Assembly: GCA_963724625.1 (NCBI GenBank)
Contig: CAVRVO010000001.1
Location: 1-64,000 of the forward strand
DNA from: DATBVX01 sp963724625
GTDB lineage: Bacteria; Pseudomonadota; Gammaproteobacteria; Steroidobacterales; Steroidobacteraceae
Length of the DNA: 64,000 nt
Reading direction: 5' to 3'
In this document: positions 17,206 through 24,434 of the stretch, piece by piece
How the letters are laid out: every line of letters starts with the position of its first letter
Position numbering within the stretch: position 1 is the stretch's first letter
Program-made: the position numbers and the translations under genes
The notes under the pieces: generated by a model
Databases searched by the model: none
What the model saw: only the letters and a program-made list of their open reading frames with translations
What the model was told of the DNA's origin: nothing

Positions 17206-18147
17206 ATGCAGCTGAGCATTGCACAACGCAGCAAGCCCTCGGCTGCGCCCCCCGAGTTGAACGCTGCCCTGCGCGTGGAGTCGCGGGGCCACGGTGTTCA
17301 CGCCGTGTGCTTTTCAGCAATGGCGAGTCCGTGCGAGGTGCTGCTAGAGACCCCGGACGCAGCGCTTGCGCGTCGCGTCGGCATTGGCGCCGCGGAGGAG
17401 GCCTGGCGTATCGAGTGCAAGTTCAGCCGCTACCGTGAGGACAGCGTCGTCGCGGCGATCAATTGCAGCGGTGGGAGGCCGATTCGCATCGACCGGGAAA
17501 CCAACGCGCTGCTCGACTTCGCGGCGCAGTGTCATCAGCTCAGCGACGGGATGTTCGACATCACTTCCGGGATCCTGCGGCGCGCCTGGAGATTCGACCG
17601 GTCCGACCGCGTCCCGACGCAATCGGCCATCGAGGCGCTGCTGCCGTTCGTTGGATTCCAAAAGTTACGCCGTGATGGTGACCTGATCGAGACACCCGCC
17701 GGCATGGAGGTCGACTTCGGTGGCATCGGCAAGGAATACGCTGTCGATCGTGCGCTCGCGATCGTGGTGTCGACATTCGACGGCGCGGCACTGGTCAATT
17801 TCGGTGGCGATCTGTGCACCAACGCTGCACCCGCATCAGGCCCGTGGCGCGTCGGAGTCGAGCGTCCCGATACGGATCGCGAGGCTCGGATGATCCTCGA
17901 TCTGACATGCGGCGCTCTCGCCACGAGCGGCGACACCCATCGCTTTCTGATTCGTGATGGCGTTCGCTACGGGCACTTACTGGATCCGCGTACCGGATGG
18001 CCGGTGCGCGATGCGCCGCGCTCTGTCACCGTCGCTGCGGGCAAATGCACCGACGCCGGAATGCTCGCGAGCTTCGCCATGCTGCGGGGTCGCGGCGCAG
18101 AGCGTTATCTCGCGGAGCAGGACGTGCGCTACTGGTGCCTGCGATAG
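17206..18147 (+). CDS. apbE: FAD:protein FMN transferase (ApbE family)
   Basis: ApbE enzymes split FAD and attach FMN covalently to Ser/Thr of periplasmic redox proteins, using Mg2+. Family landmarks appear in order: FSAMASPCEVLL, SRYREDSVVAAIN, DGMFDITSGILRRAWRFD, VDFGGIGKEYAVDRA, LVNFGGDLC, ALATSGDTHRF, GHLLDPRTGWPV and KCTDAGMLASFAM, the Asp of the last being a metal ligand. No clear signal peptide is seen, so location is uncertain. The start is ambiguous: TTG at 17,176 overlapping the DUF3570 stop, ATG at 17,206, or the Met before ASPCEV. No obvious flavinylation target with an FMN-binding domain lies in the window, which leaves its substrate open. Likely the last gene of the module. Confidence 0.9.
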   Translation: MQLSIAQRSKPSAAPPELNAALRVESRGHGVHAVCFSAMASPCEVLLETPDAALARRVGIGAAEEAWRIECKFSRYREDSVVAAINCSGGRPIRIDRETNALLDFAAQCHQLSDGMFDITSGILRRAWRFDRSDRVPTQSAIEALLPFVGFQKLRRDGDLIETPAGMEVDFGGIGKEYAVDRALAIVVSTFDGAALVNFGGDLCTNAAPASGPWRVGVERPDTDREARMILDLTCGALATSGDTHRFLIRDGVRYGHLLDPRTGWPVRDAPRSVTVAAGKCTDAGMLASFAMLRGRGAERYLAEQDVRYWCLR

Positions 18148-18261
18148 CGCAGGAATTTGACAACGCTCAGAGTTCGAGATGTCGATCAAGGCATACATCT
18201 CGGTCACCTCGTAACGGCGCCTTCGCACCGTTCGTGCGGCCTACTCCTCAAAGCGACCCGT

Positions 18262-18297
18262 CTACCGGCAAGATGCATAAGAACAAGCTGCGCGAGT
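18262..18297 (+). repeat. Direct repeat scrap C: acyl-CoA ligase 3' sequence
   Basis: Thirty-five bases match the ligase end at about 12,943-12,978 with two adjacent changes: CTACCGGCAAGATGC, then AT instead of TG, then AAGAACAAGCTGCGCGAG. In the ligase frame it reads TGKMHKNKLRE and then meets an in-frame TAG. It lies in the gap between apbE and the cytochrome b gene, dividing the insertion into two halves. Confidence 0.8.
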
Positions 18298-18368
18298 AGC
18301 CAGGGAGCTGTAGAGCCGTCACGGAATGGATGCGTATGGAGCCGATCGGTCCTGGACCAGGCGAGCTT

Positions 18369-19106
18369 CTATTCGCCTCCCTTCAGATCCGCAGGCGGCA
18401 TGCTCAGTATCTTCTTCCCCGTGAACATCGCCGAGATCAAATTGCCGCCTTCGCGCAATTCGGTTGCCACCACGGCCACGATATGAATAAACGCCAAAGC
18501 GAGCAGTACATAAAAGCCATAGTAGTGAACGGCAACAATGGTCTCGCGAAAGGACCGCATGGCCGCATAGGCATCCTTGTCATACATAGTTGGCGCATAC
18601 GGCACTAGCGTGGCGGGATCGATTCCTGGCGCCGCCACCCAGTTGGCGATTCGCGAACCAATAGGCGGGTAGAACAAATCTGTGCCGGCCAGTATCAACC
18701 CTGTAGTCGCCTGCGCTAGCAGTAGTAGCAGCAAGAGCGTCACGGCAATGCGACCGAGCGGATTGTGCCCGAGATACTGCCGCGTTCGTCCTGCGCGAAA
18801 ATCCGAAAGATAGCTGGATGTCTCGCTTAGATACCCGCGCCCGCCCGGCAGGATGGCGCGCCACCGCGAATGGACACCGCCGATGAATGCCCAGACAAGT
18901 CGCCACAACAGATTCAGTGCGAACACATAGCCGATCCAGACATGCACGGTCTTCAGCAGGACTTTGCCGTCGTTGCTGACGCCCAGTGCCTTGTCGTTGA
19001 GGATCGCAACGCCAATTGCGATCAATCCCAGCACGCAAAGCACATTGATCCAATGAAACCAGCGAACGCTGGCATCCCATACGGGGTAGGCCTTTAGCTG
19101 CGTCAC
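18369..19106 (-). CDS. Membrane cytochrome b (b561 / Ni-Fe hydrogenase type)
   Basis: A four-helix diheme-type cytochrome b that passes electrons between the quinone pool and periplasmic partners. Heme-ligand histidines are visible in VRWFHWINVL (helix 1), KTVHVWIGY (helix 2) and, at the end, VAVHYYGFYVLLALAFIHIVAVV (helices 3-4). The 245-residue length and the conserved LPGGRGYLS loop fit the cytochrome b561-like domain of the hydrogenase cytochrome subunits. No hydrogenase or c-type partner gene adjoins it. It runs opposite to apbE, separated by repeat scrap C, and in the same direction as the P-type ATPase. Composition is more AT-rich than the surrounding chromosome. Confidence 0.88.
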   Translation of the reverse strand: MTQLKAYPVWDASVRWFHWINVLCVLGLIAIGVAILNDKALGVSNDGKVLLKTVHVWIGYVFALNLLWRLVWAFIGGVHSRWRAILPGGRGYLSETSSYLSDFRAGRTRQYLGHNPLGRIAVTLLLLLLLAQATTGLILAGTDLFYPPIGSRIANWVAAPGIDPATLVPYAPTMYDKDAYAAMRSFRETIVAVHYYGFYVLLALAFIHIVAVVATELREGGNLISAMFTGKKILSMPPADLKGGE

Positions 19107-19213
19107 GATGCGACCTCTTGCTTGTTAGCGCACTATGACCGAACTCGACGGCAATGAGACCCCGTACTTCCACGGATCAGAATCCGGGTAGCACCGTCAG
19201 CGGGCTCGCTCTC

Positions 19214-21823
19214 CTACACACGCCGCAGCCGCTTCGATAGTTCAAACAATGCAAATGCGCCCAGCGATGCGCAGACGCAGGTCACAACATCCATGACGCT
19301 CAGCTCCGCAAAGAAAAAGAGCCGCCGCAACATGGGGAAATAAAGAATAGTCAGCAGACAAGCGATGGCTCCACCAGAGATCCACCACAGCGCAGGATTC
19401 GGTGTTCGAATGACGGCCAAACCAGCGCGTGACCACGAACGATCGGCGAATATCAGGACAATGCTCAGGAGCACCATCGTAGCGAATACTACAGCCCGCG
19501 CTTCATCGGATTCTTCTCCGCGAAGTGTGGAAAGCGCAAACACAACCGACAGAGTGATCAGCGCGATTGCGCCTTGTATGGCTCCCATAGTAAGCACTTT
19601 GCTATCGAACAATCTTGCCTCGGATGAGCGCGGCGGGCGTTTCATGACATCGGTCTCATCGGACTCCGCTTCGAACACAATTGAACACGCGGGATCGATG
19701 ATCAACTGCAAGAATAAAACATGCACGGGCAGCAGGATGACCGGCCAGCCCAGCATCACTGGAATGATCGACATCCCAATGATCGGAATATGGACAGCAA
19801 CGATAAAAGCAATCGCCTTACGCAGGTTATCGAAGATGCGCCGGCCCATGCGCACAGCCGCGACGATCGAGTTGAAATCGTCGTCGAGCAGCACCAGTGC
19901 CGCCGACTCGCGCGCCACGTCGGTGCCGCGTCCGCCCATTGCAATACCTATGTGCGCGGCCTTAAGTGCTGGCGCGTCATTTACGCCATCACCCGTCATG
20001 GCCACGACATCGCCGTTGGCTTTGAATGCCTCGACGAGACGAAGTTTCTGTTCGGGTACAACGCGACAGAAAACGTTGATGGTCTTTATCTGTTCGCCAA
20101 GCGCTAAGTCACTTATGCCGTTCAATTGCGAACCGGTCATGGCGCCACCGGAGATATCCAGGCCAATCTGTCGGGCAATGCTAAGCGCGGTCGCTGGGTA
20201 ATCTCCGGTGATCATCACGACGCGCATTCCCGCTGCAAGGCTCTCTTGAACCGCAGATGGAACATTGGGTCGCAGTGGATCGGCCAGCGCAATTAGACCG
20301 ACGAATTCAAAATCGAAGTCATGCTGAATGGCCGGTAACGATGTCTTCCTAAACTTCGCACGAGCAACTCCCAAGACGCGCAATCCTTGTGCCGCCGATG
20401 TGTCCGTGACGGCGGCAAGCGATTTAGCATCCTCGTTATTGAGATGACAAAGATCGGCAATAGCTTCTGGCGAACCTTTTGCGGAAATCACATATTCGAT
20501 GCCATCCGGCGATTGCCACACTCGTGACATGGCAAGCAGCTCGCTAGAAAGTGGGTATTCGTTAACCAACTTCCAATCGCGATGCAAATGCTCGGTTTGC
20601 GCGAGTGTTTCCAGTGCTGTCTCGCGAATCGCTTTCTCCATAGGGTCGAATGGATCGACGTGACTTGCCAGCACGGCAAACTCCAGCGTCTCGTGGAATT
20701 GCTCGGGAAGAGTAGAGTTTGATGGAGCGATCTCATATTGCTCGCCGCCAGCGTAGAGCGTGGCTAACGCCATTCGATTCTGTGTGAGCGTTCCGGTCTT
20801 ATCGACGCACAACACGGTCGCCGCGCCCAGCATTTCAATCGCGGGAACGTGTCGTGTGAGTACGCGATGCTTCGCAATCCGCCACGCGCCTAGCCCAAGA
20901 AATACCACCAAGATCACGGGTAGTTCTTCCGGCAAAATGGCCATCGCGAGCGTGATGCCGCGGAGAATGCCATTCAGCCAATCGTGACGCGTGGCCCCGT
21001 ACCAAACAGCAACAATGATGGCCAGACCAAACGACAACCACGACGCGTAGCGCACTATCTTGGCGGTATCGCGTTGTACGTGAGTAATCTCGGACTTCAC
21101 TGTGGACAGTGCGTGCCCGATCCGCCCCATTGCGGTTTGCAAACCTGTCGCCAACACCCTCGACACGCCGCGACCTTGCACGATCAATGTGCCGGAATAC
21201 ACAAAGGGTTGATCGTCGCCGCCTGGTGCAGCCGTTGCTTTATCAGTTACAGCACCGCTACGTTTGCGGACAGCAATCGACTCGCCTGTTAGCAATGACT
21301 CGTCGACAGTGACATTGGTGCTTTCCAGAAGTACCGCGTCGGCCGGCACGCGGTCGCCTTCCGCCAGAATCAGAATGTCTCCGCGCACGACATCGCGTCC
21401 GGCAATGCGTTGCTGCTTGCCATCGCGAACGACTAACGCACGCGGACTGGCCATATCGCGTAGCGCTTCCAGCGCCCGTTCCGATTTGCGCTCTTGCACA
21501 AACGTGATCGACATGACCACAACCACAAAGCCGAGCAGCATCAATGCTTCTTGCTTGTCGCCGAGCAGTAGATAGATCGCGCCGCACGCCACCAGCAGCA
21601 TAAACATCGGCTCGCGCACGACGTTGAAGGCGATAGTGAGGGCGTGGCGCGGGCGCGCCGACGGTAGTTCGTTGTGACCGTCGCGCGCTAATTGTTCAGC
21701 TGCCTGCGCGTCGGTCAGCGCTAGTGAGAGAAAGCCATCGGTTGTTTGTTGTGTCACGGCTGTCCAGGCAGTTCTCTTGTCAACACGGCAATCAATAGCG
21801 CCTTCCTCGTGCTCTGATTGCAA
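19214..21823 (-). CDS. P-type cation-transporting ATPase (P2-like, ion unassigned)
   Basis: An inner-membrane pump driven by an aspartyl-phosphate cycle. The actuator motif is LLTGES (about residue 178), the phosphorylation site CVDKTGTLTQNRM (about 339), and the hinge TGDGVNDAPALKAAHIGIAMG is intact. Helix 4, which sets ion specificity, reads AILPEELPVILVVFLGLGAWR: a PEEL variant in place of the PEGLP common in Ca2+/Mn2+ and Na+ pumps. The C-terminal cation-ATPase domain is present (VLFLQLIIDPACSIVFEAE). Length 869 is normal, though the first 30 residues may be an over-long start. No metal-binding N-terminal domain is seen, arguing against Cu/Zn. Low GC compared with the neighbourhood suggests transfer. 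Confidence 0.88.
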   Translation of the reverse strand: MQSEHEEGAIDCRVDKRTAWTAVTQQTTDGFLSLALTDAQAAEQLARDGHNELPSARPRHALTIAFNVVREPMFMLLVACGAIYLLLGDKQEALMLLGFVVVVMSITFVQERKSERALEALRDMASPRALVVRDGKQQRIAGRDVVRGDILILAEGDRVPADAVLLESTNVTVDESLLTGESIAVRKRSGAVTDKATAAPGGDDQPFVYSGTLIVQGRGVSRVLATGLQTAMGRIGHALSTVKSEITHVQRDTAKIVRYASWLSFGLAIIVAVWYGATRHDWLNGILRGITLAMAILPEELPVILVVFLGLGAWRIAKHRVLTRHVPAIEMLGAATVLCVDKTGTLTQNRMALATLYAGGEQYEIAPSNSTLPEQFHETLEFAVLASHVDPFDPMEKAIRETALETLAQTEHLHRDWKLVNEYPLSSELLAMSRVWQSPDGIEYVISAKGSPEAIADLCHLNNEDAKSLAAVTDTSAAQGLRVLGVARAKFRKTSLPAIQHDFDFEFVGLIALADPLRPNVPSAVQESLAAGMRVVMITGDYPATALSIARQIGLDISGGAMTGSQLNGISDLALGEQIKTINVFCRVVPEQKLRLVEAFKANGDVVAMTGDGVNDAPALKAAHIGIAMGGRGTDVARESAALVLLDDDFNSIVAAVRMGRRIFDNLRKAIAFIVAVHIPIIGMSIIPVMLGWPVILLPVHVLFLQLIIDPACSIVFEAESDETDVMKRPPRSSEARLFDSKVLTMGAIQGAIALITLSVVFALSTLRGEESDEARAVVFATMVLLSIVLIFADRSWSRAGLAVIRTPNPALWWISGGAIACLLTILYFPMLRRLFFFAELSVMDVVTCVCASLGAFALFELSKRLRRV

Positions 21824-21861
21824 ACCAAGGCCGACGCAGGTTCGGCCTTGTTTTTCGCGGC

Positions 21862-22233
21862 TTGCGCCGCGCGGGTCCGTCCATGATCCCGGTCATTAAC
21901 CCGGCGCTAATTGTGATCAAGTCCGGGGGCGAGTGGATCAGCTCGATCGCGCTCGAGAATATCGCCATGGCGCATCCCTCGGTTGCGATGGCGGCGTGCA
22001 TCGGCCTCAAGCATCCGAAGTGGGATGAGCGACCGCTCTTGGTCGTCGTGCGCAAGCCGCAAGCGAGCGTGACGCGCGAGGAACTGCTCGGCCTCTACGC
22101 GGGCAAGATCCCCAAATGGTGGACGCCGGATGATGTCGTGTTCGTGGATTCCATTCCACTCGGCGCGACCGGCAAGATGCTGAAGAACAAGCTGCGCGAA
22201 CAACTCGCCCAGCACCGCATGCCGGGCGGGTGA
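21862..22233 (+). pseudogene. Acyl-CoA ligase 3' fragment
   Basis: The open stretch encodes only the last third of an acyl-CoA ligase (from VIKSGGEWISSIALENIA to LREQLAQHRMPGG), nearly identical in protein to the end of the complete ligase at 12.7-13.0 kb. The first 18 codons before the homology (MRRAGPSMIPVINPALI) are unrelated. Lacking the whole AMP-binding domain it cannot be active. Most differences from the intact copy are silent, which implies it diverged as part of a working gene and was truncated later. Confidence 0.85.
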
Positions 22234-22284
22234 TACCGGGCGCGAGCCTCACTGGTCCGCATCGGGTGATCGGGTCAACACCTC
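21916..22284 (+). repeat. Direct repeat copy B: truncated ligase end plus 20-mer
   Basis: Counterpart of 12,682-13,039 in the same orientation, about 9.2 kb away. The coding part is 92% identical by hand count, and both copies end in GGTGATCGGGTCAACACCTC. IS30 sequence begins within about ten bases of its end. Confidence 0.9.
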
Positions 22285-22293
22285 AGTCTTCGC

Positions 22294-23548
22294 TTCCGCT
22301 TTCGGCTGCGGATTCAAACGATCGACGCAACACATTGGCTAAATCGTTCAGCCGGCGTTTCGAAGTTGAGTGTTTCCCTGGGTCGTTCGTTCAGTCGTCG
22401 TGCGACCGCATTGAGCCGGTTCTGGTTGATACCCGACAGATCCATCCCTTTCGGGAAGTACTGGCGCAGTAAGCCGTTGGTGTTCTCGTTCGATCCACGC
22501 TGCCACGGCTGCTGTGGATCGCAGAAGTAGACCTTAACATCAGTGGCCAGCGAGAAGCGCTTGTGGTCCGCCATCTCCTTGCCACGATCCCAGGTCAGTG
22601 ACTTGTAGAGTTCGCGGGGCAGCTTATGAGCTTGCTTGATGAGCGCATCGACCACCGTTTCGGTGTCCTTGCCCATCACGCGCACGAGCATGAGGTAGCG
22701 CGTCTGGCGCTCCACCAGGGTGGCGATCTGGCTGTTGTTGCTGCCGAAGAACAGGTCGCCCTCCCAGTGGCCGGGCACGGCCCGGTCTTCTGCCTCGGCT
22801 GGACGTTCGCGGATCGATACTGTTTCGGTGATCCGGCCATGGTCGGCGGTCTTTTGCGTGTGATGGCGCGAGCGGCGCATCCCGCGGCTGCGCCGCAGGT
22901 GCTGCAACAGCTCTTTCTTCAGGGCTCCGCGCGCCTGGATGAAGAGCGTGCGATAGATCGTCTCGTGGGACACCTGGCGCGTCTCGTCCTGCGGGTGCGT
23001 GCGCTTGAGCCACCCGGCCACTTGATAGGGCGACCACTCGAGTTGCAGCTTGTCGGCCACGATACGCGCCAGCGCAGGGTTCTGAGCTAGTTTACAGTGC
23101 TTCGGCCGCGTCGCCCGGCGCCACGCTGCTTCGTCGGCCTCGCTCGCCCGGTACGACCGTCGACCGCCATTGCGGCGGATCTCGCGGCTCACCGTGCAGG
23201 GTGCTCGCGCAAGCGAGCATGCAATCATGCGAGCCGACAAGCCGGCCATCACGCCGCGCGAGATCTCTTCGCGTTCGCCCAAAGCGAGCGCCAGGTGCGA
23301 GCGACGTCGTGGCGGGGGGCGAATGCCACCGGTTCTCAACAGAATGCCGCCGATCGCGGAATGGTTACGCTCGAAGAGCCGAGCTATCGCATGCAGGGAC
23401 TCGCCCTGTCGCCAGCGGTCCCACATCAGCGCCTTATCGGTCTCCGTGTACTGGATCCTGGTCCGGTACTTCATGTGCAACATCCTCCCCTCTACATCGA
23501 GAGTCTAGGTGTTGCATCGACCAGTTGAATCCGCAGCCAAGAGCGGTC
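22294..23548 (-). mobile_element. Complete IS30-family insertion sequence
   Basis: A single transposase gene is bounded by imperfect inverted repeats. The left end contains GGCTGCGGATTCAA then ACGATCGACGCAACAC (to 22,333). The right end, read inward on the other strand, contains GGCTGCGGATTCAA then CTGGTCGATGCAACAC (23,509 onward). Similarity continues outward (CCGCTTTC against CCGCTCTT), giving arms of nearly 40 bases. The exact outer boundary and target duplication could not be fixed by eye. Confidence 0.85.
22314..23483 (-). CDS. IS30-family transposase
   Basis: A 389-residue DDE transposase. The N-terminal helix-turn-helix region reads YTETDKALMWDRWRQGESLH...RLFERNHSAIGGIL, as usual in IS30. 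The catalytic triad is recognisable: Asp in GHWEGDLFFG (about residue 243), Asp in LTWDRGKEMADH (about 298) and Glu in QRGSNENTNGLLRQYFPKG (about 332). The frame is full length with no stop, so the element may still be mobile. Its 3' end runs into the left inverted repeat, and it points back toward the ligase fragment. An internal Met (MKYRT, third codon on) is an equally good start. Confidence 0.95.
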   Translation of the reverse strand: MLHMKYRTRIQYTETDKALMWDRWRQGESLHAIARLFERNHSAIGGILLRTGGIRPPPRRRSHLALALGEREEISRGVMAGLSARMIACSLARAPCTVSREIRRNGGRRSYRASEADEAAWRRATRPKHCKLAQNPALARIVADKLQLEWSPYQVAGWLKRTHPQDETRQVSHETIYRTLFIQARGALKKELLQHLRRSRGMRRSRHHTQKTADHGRITETVSIRERPAEAEDRAVPGHWEGDLFFGSNNSQIATLVERQTRYLMLVRVMGKDTETVVDALIKQAHKLPRELYKSLTWDRGKEMADHKRFSLATDVKVYFCDPQQPWQRGSNENTNGLLRQYFPKGMDLSGINQNRLNAVARRLNERPRETLNFETPAERFSQCVASIV

Positions 23549-23629
23549 GCTCGCATAAATGTCCCACCCCGTTCCCGATGTCGCGTAGCGCGGCGCGAGA
23601 GGCGCGGGCAGGAGGCCGCATCGAGGATG

Positions 23630-24328
23630 TCAGCCTGCGGGGTTCGTGGCGGTGCGGGAGACTGGCCTGATGCCGGCGAACATGCTGCGGGCGTTCCAGG
23701 TTGGGAAGGCTCTAACCAGCGACGGGGAGCCGTCGAGTTGGATGCGGCCCTGACGGGTCGCTTGGGCCCAGGTGATCTGGCCGGCGTGCCATTTGATGAA
23801 GGCTTCGGCTTCCGCCGTGATGTAAAGGTCCTCGTCGAGGCCGGGGTACGTCTTGCAGATCTCGGTATCTCCGAGCTCGATGAGTAGCCAATAGCGCTCA
23901 CGTCGCGGGCGGCCGGTGAAGTCGAAGCGGATGACGACGCGTCGATCCGGGAGCCGGTCTCGGCGCAGCGCGTTGCACATCGACCACAGGGCCACAAAGG
24001 GGTCGAGGTTCTCGGGGGCGATCTCGAGCCAACGCGCACCCCACTCGCCGAGCGACTGGCAGACCGTGAAGAGGTCGTGGCCCGCAGACGTGAGCTCGTA
24101 GTGGTGCCCGCGCCCGTCGGGCTTGGGTGCTGACTCGACGACACCGAGCCGTTCGAGCTGCTTGAGCCGCTGTGAGAGCAGAGTACGCGAGAGTCCGGGC
24201 GCGCCCTCCAGGATCTCACTGAAGTTTCCGCAGCCAAGGTGCAGGTTGCGGATGATCAGCGGTGTCCAGCGCTCGGCGAAGATCTCGGCGCCACGCGCGA
24301 TCGGGCAGTACTGGCCGTACGTCCTCAT
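23630..24328 (-). CDS. HxlR-family winged-helix regulator with C-terminal extension
   Basis: Transcription factor of the HxlR/MarR-like class. The DNA-binding domain occupies about residues 5-100: YCPIARGAEIFAERWTPLIIRNL, LSRTLLSQRLKQLERLGVVES and GHHYELTSAGHDLFTV are the standard motifs. A further 130 residues resemble the SCP2-like/ligand domain found in longer HxlR proteins (WHAGQITWAQATRQGRIQLDG), which may bind a small hydrophobic ligand. It diverges from the FAD oxidase gene, with a perfect palindrome between them, so it probably represses both. Gene style of this pair is actinobacterial-like (inference), hinting at transfer across phyla next to the IS element. Confidence 0.88.
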   Translation of the reverse strand: MRTYGQYCPIARGAEIFAERWTPLIIRNLHLGCGNFSEILEGAPGLSRTLLSQRLKQLERLGVVESAPKPDGRGHHYELTSAGHDLFTVCQSLGEWGARWLEIAPENLDPFVALWSMCNALRRDRLPDRRVVIRFDFTGRPRRERYWLLIELGDTEICKTYPGLDEDLYITAEAEAFIKWHAGQITWAQATRQGRIQLDGSPSLVRAFPTWNARSMFAGIRPVSRTATNPAG

Positions 24329-24358
24329 GACTCCAGTGTTCTACCACCGCCTTCAGTT

Positions 24359-24383
24359 GTGAAGTCCAGATTTTTGACTTCAC
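24359..24383. promoter_or_regulatory. Operator palindrome between HxlR gene and FAD oxidase
   Basis: Perfect inverted repeat GTGAAGTC - 9 bases - GACTTCAC, 31 bases upstream of the regulator start and 52 bases upstream of the oxidase start. It is the only strong dyad in the 106-base divergent gap, so it is the likely HxlR binding site. Confidence 0.7.
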
Positions 24384-24434
24384 GGCCCGGGTCCTCGGTG
24401 GTTCGATGTGGCCGTCGAGAGAGGAGGACACACG

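Noticed and set aside
17176..18147. A covalent-flavin target for ApbE among its neighbours
   Set aside because: No FMN-binding domain or typical acceptor motif was recognised in TlpA, DUF4266, DUF3570 or the cytochrome b; the acceptor remains unidentified.
18157..18608. Plus-strand frames between apbE and the cytochrome b gene
   Set aside because: They include the ligase scrap and the antisense of the cytochrome b end; no independent support.
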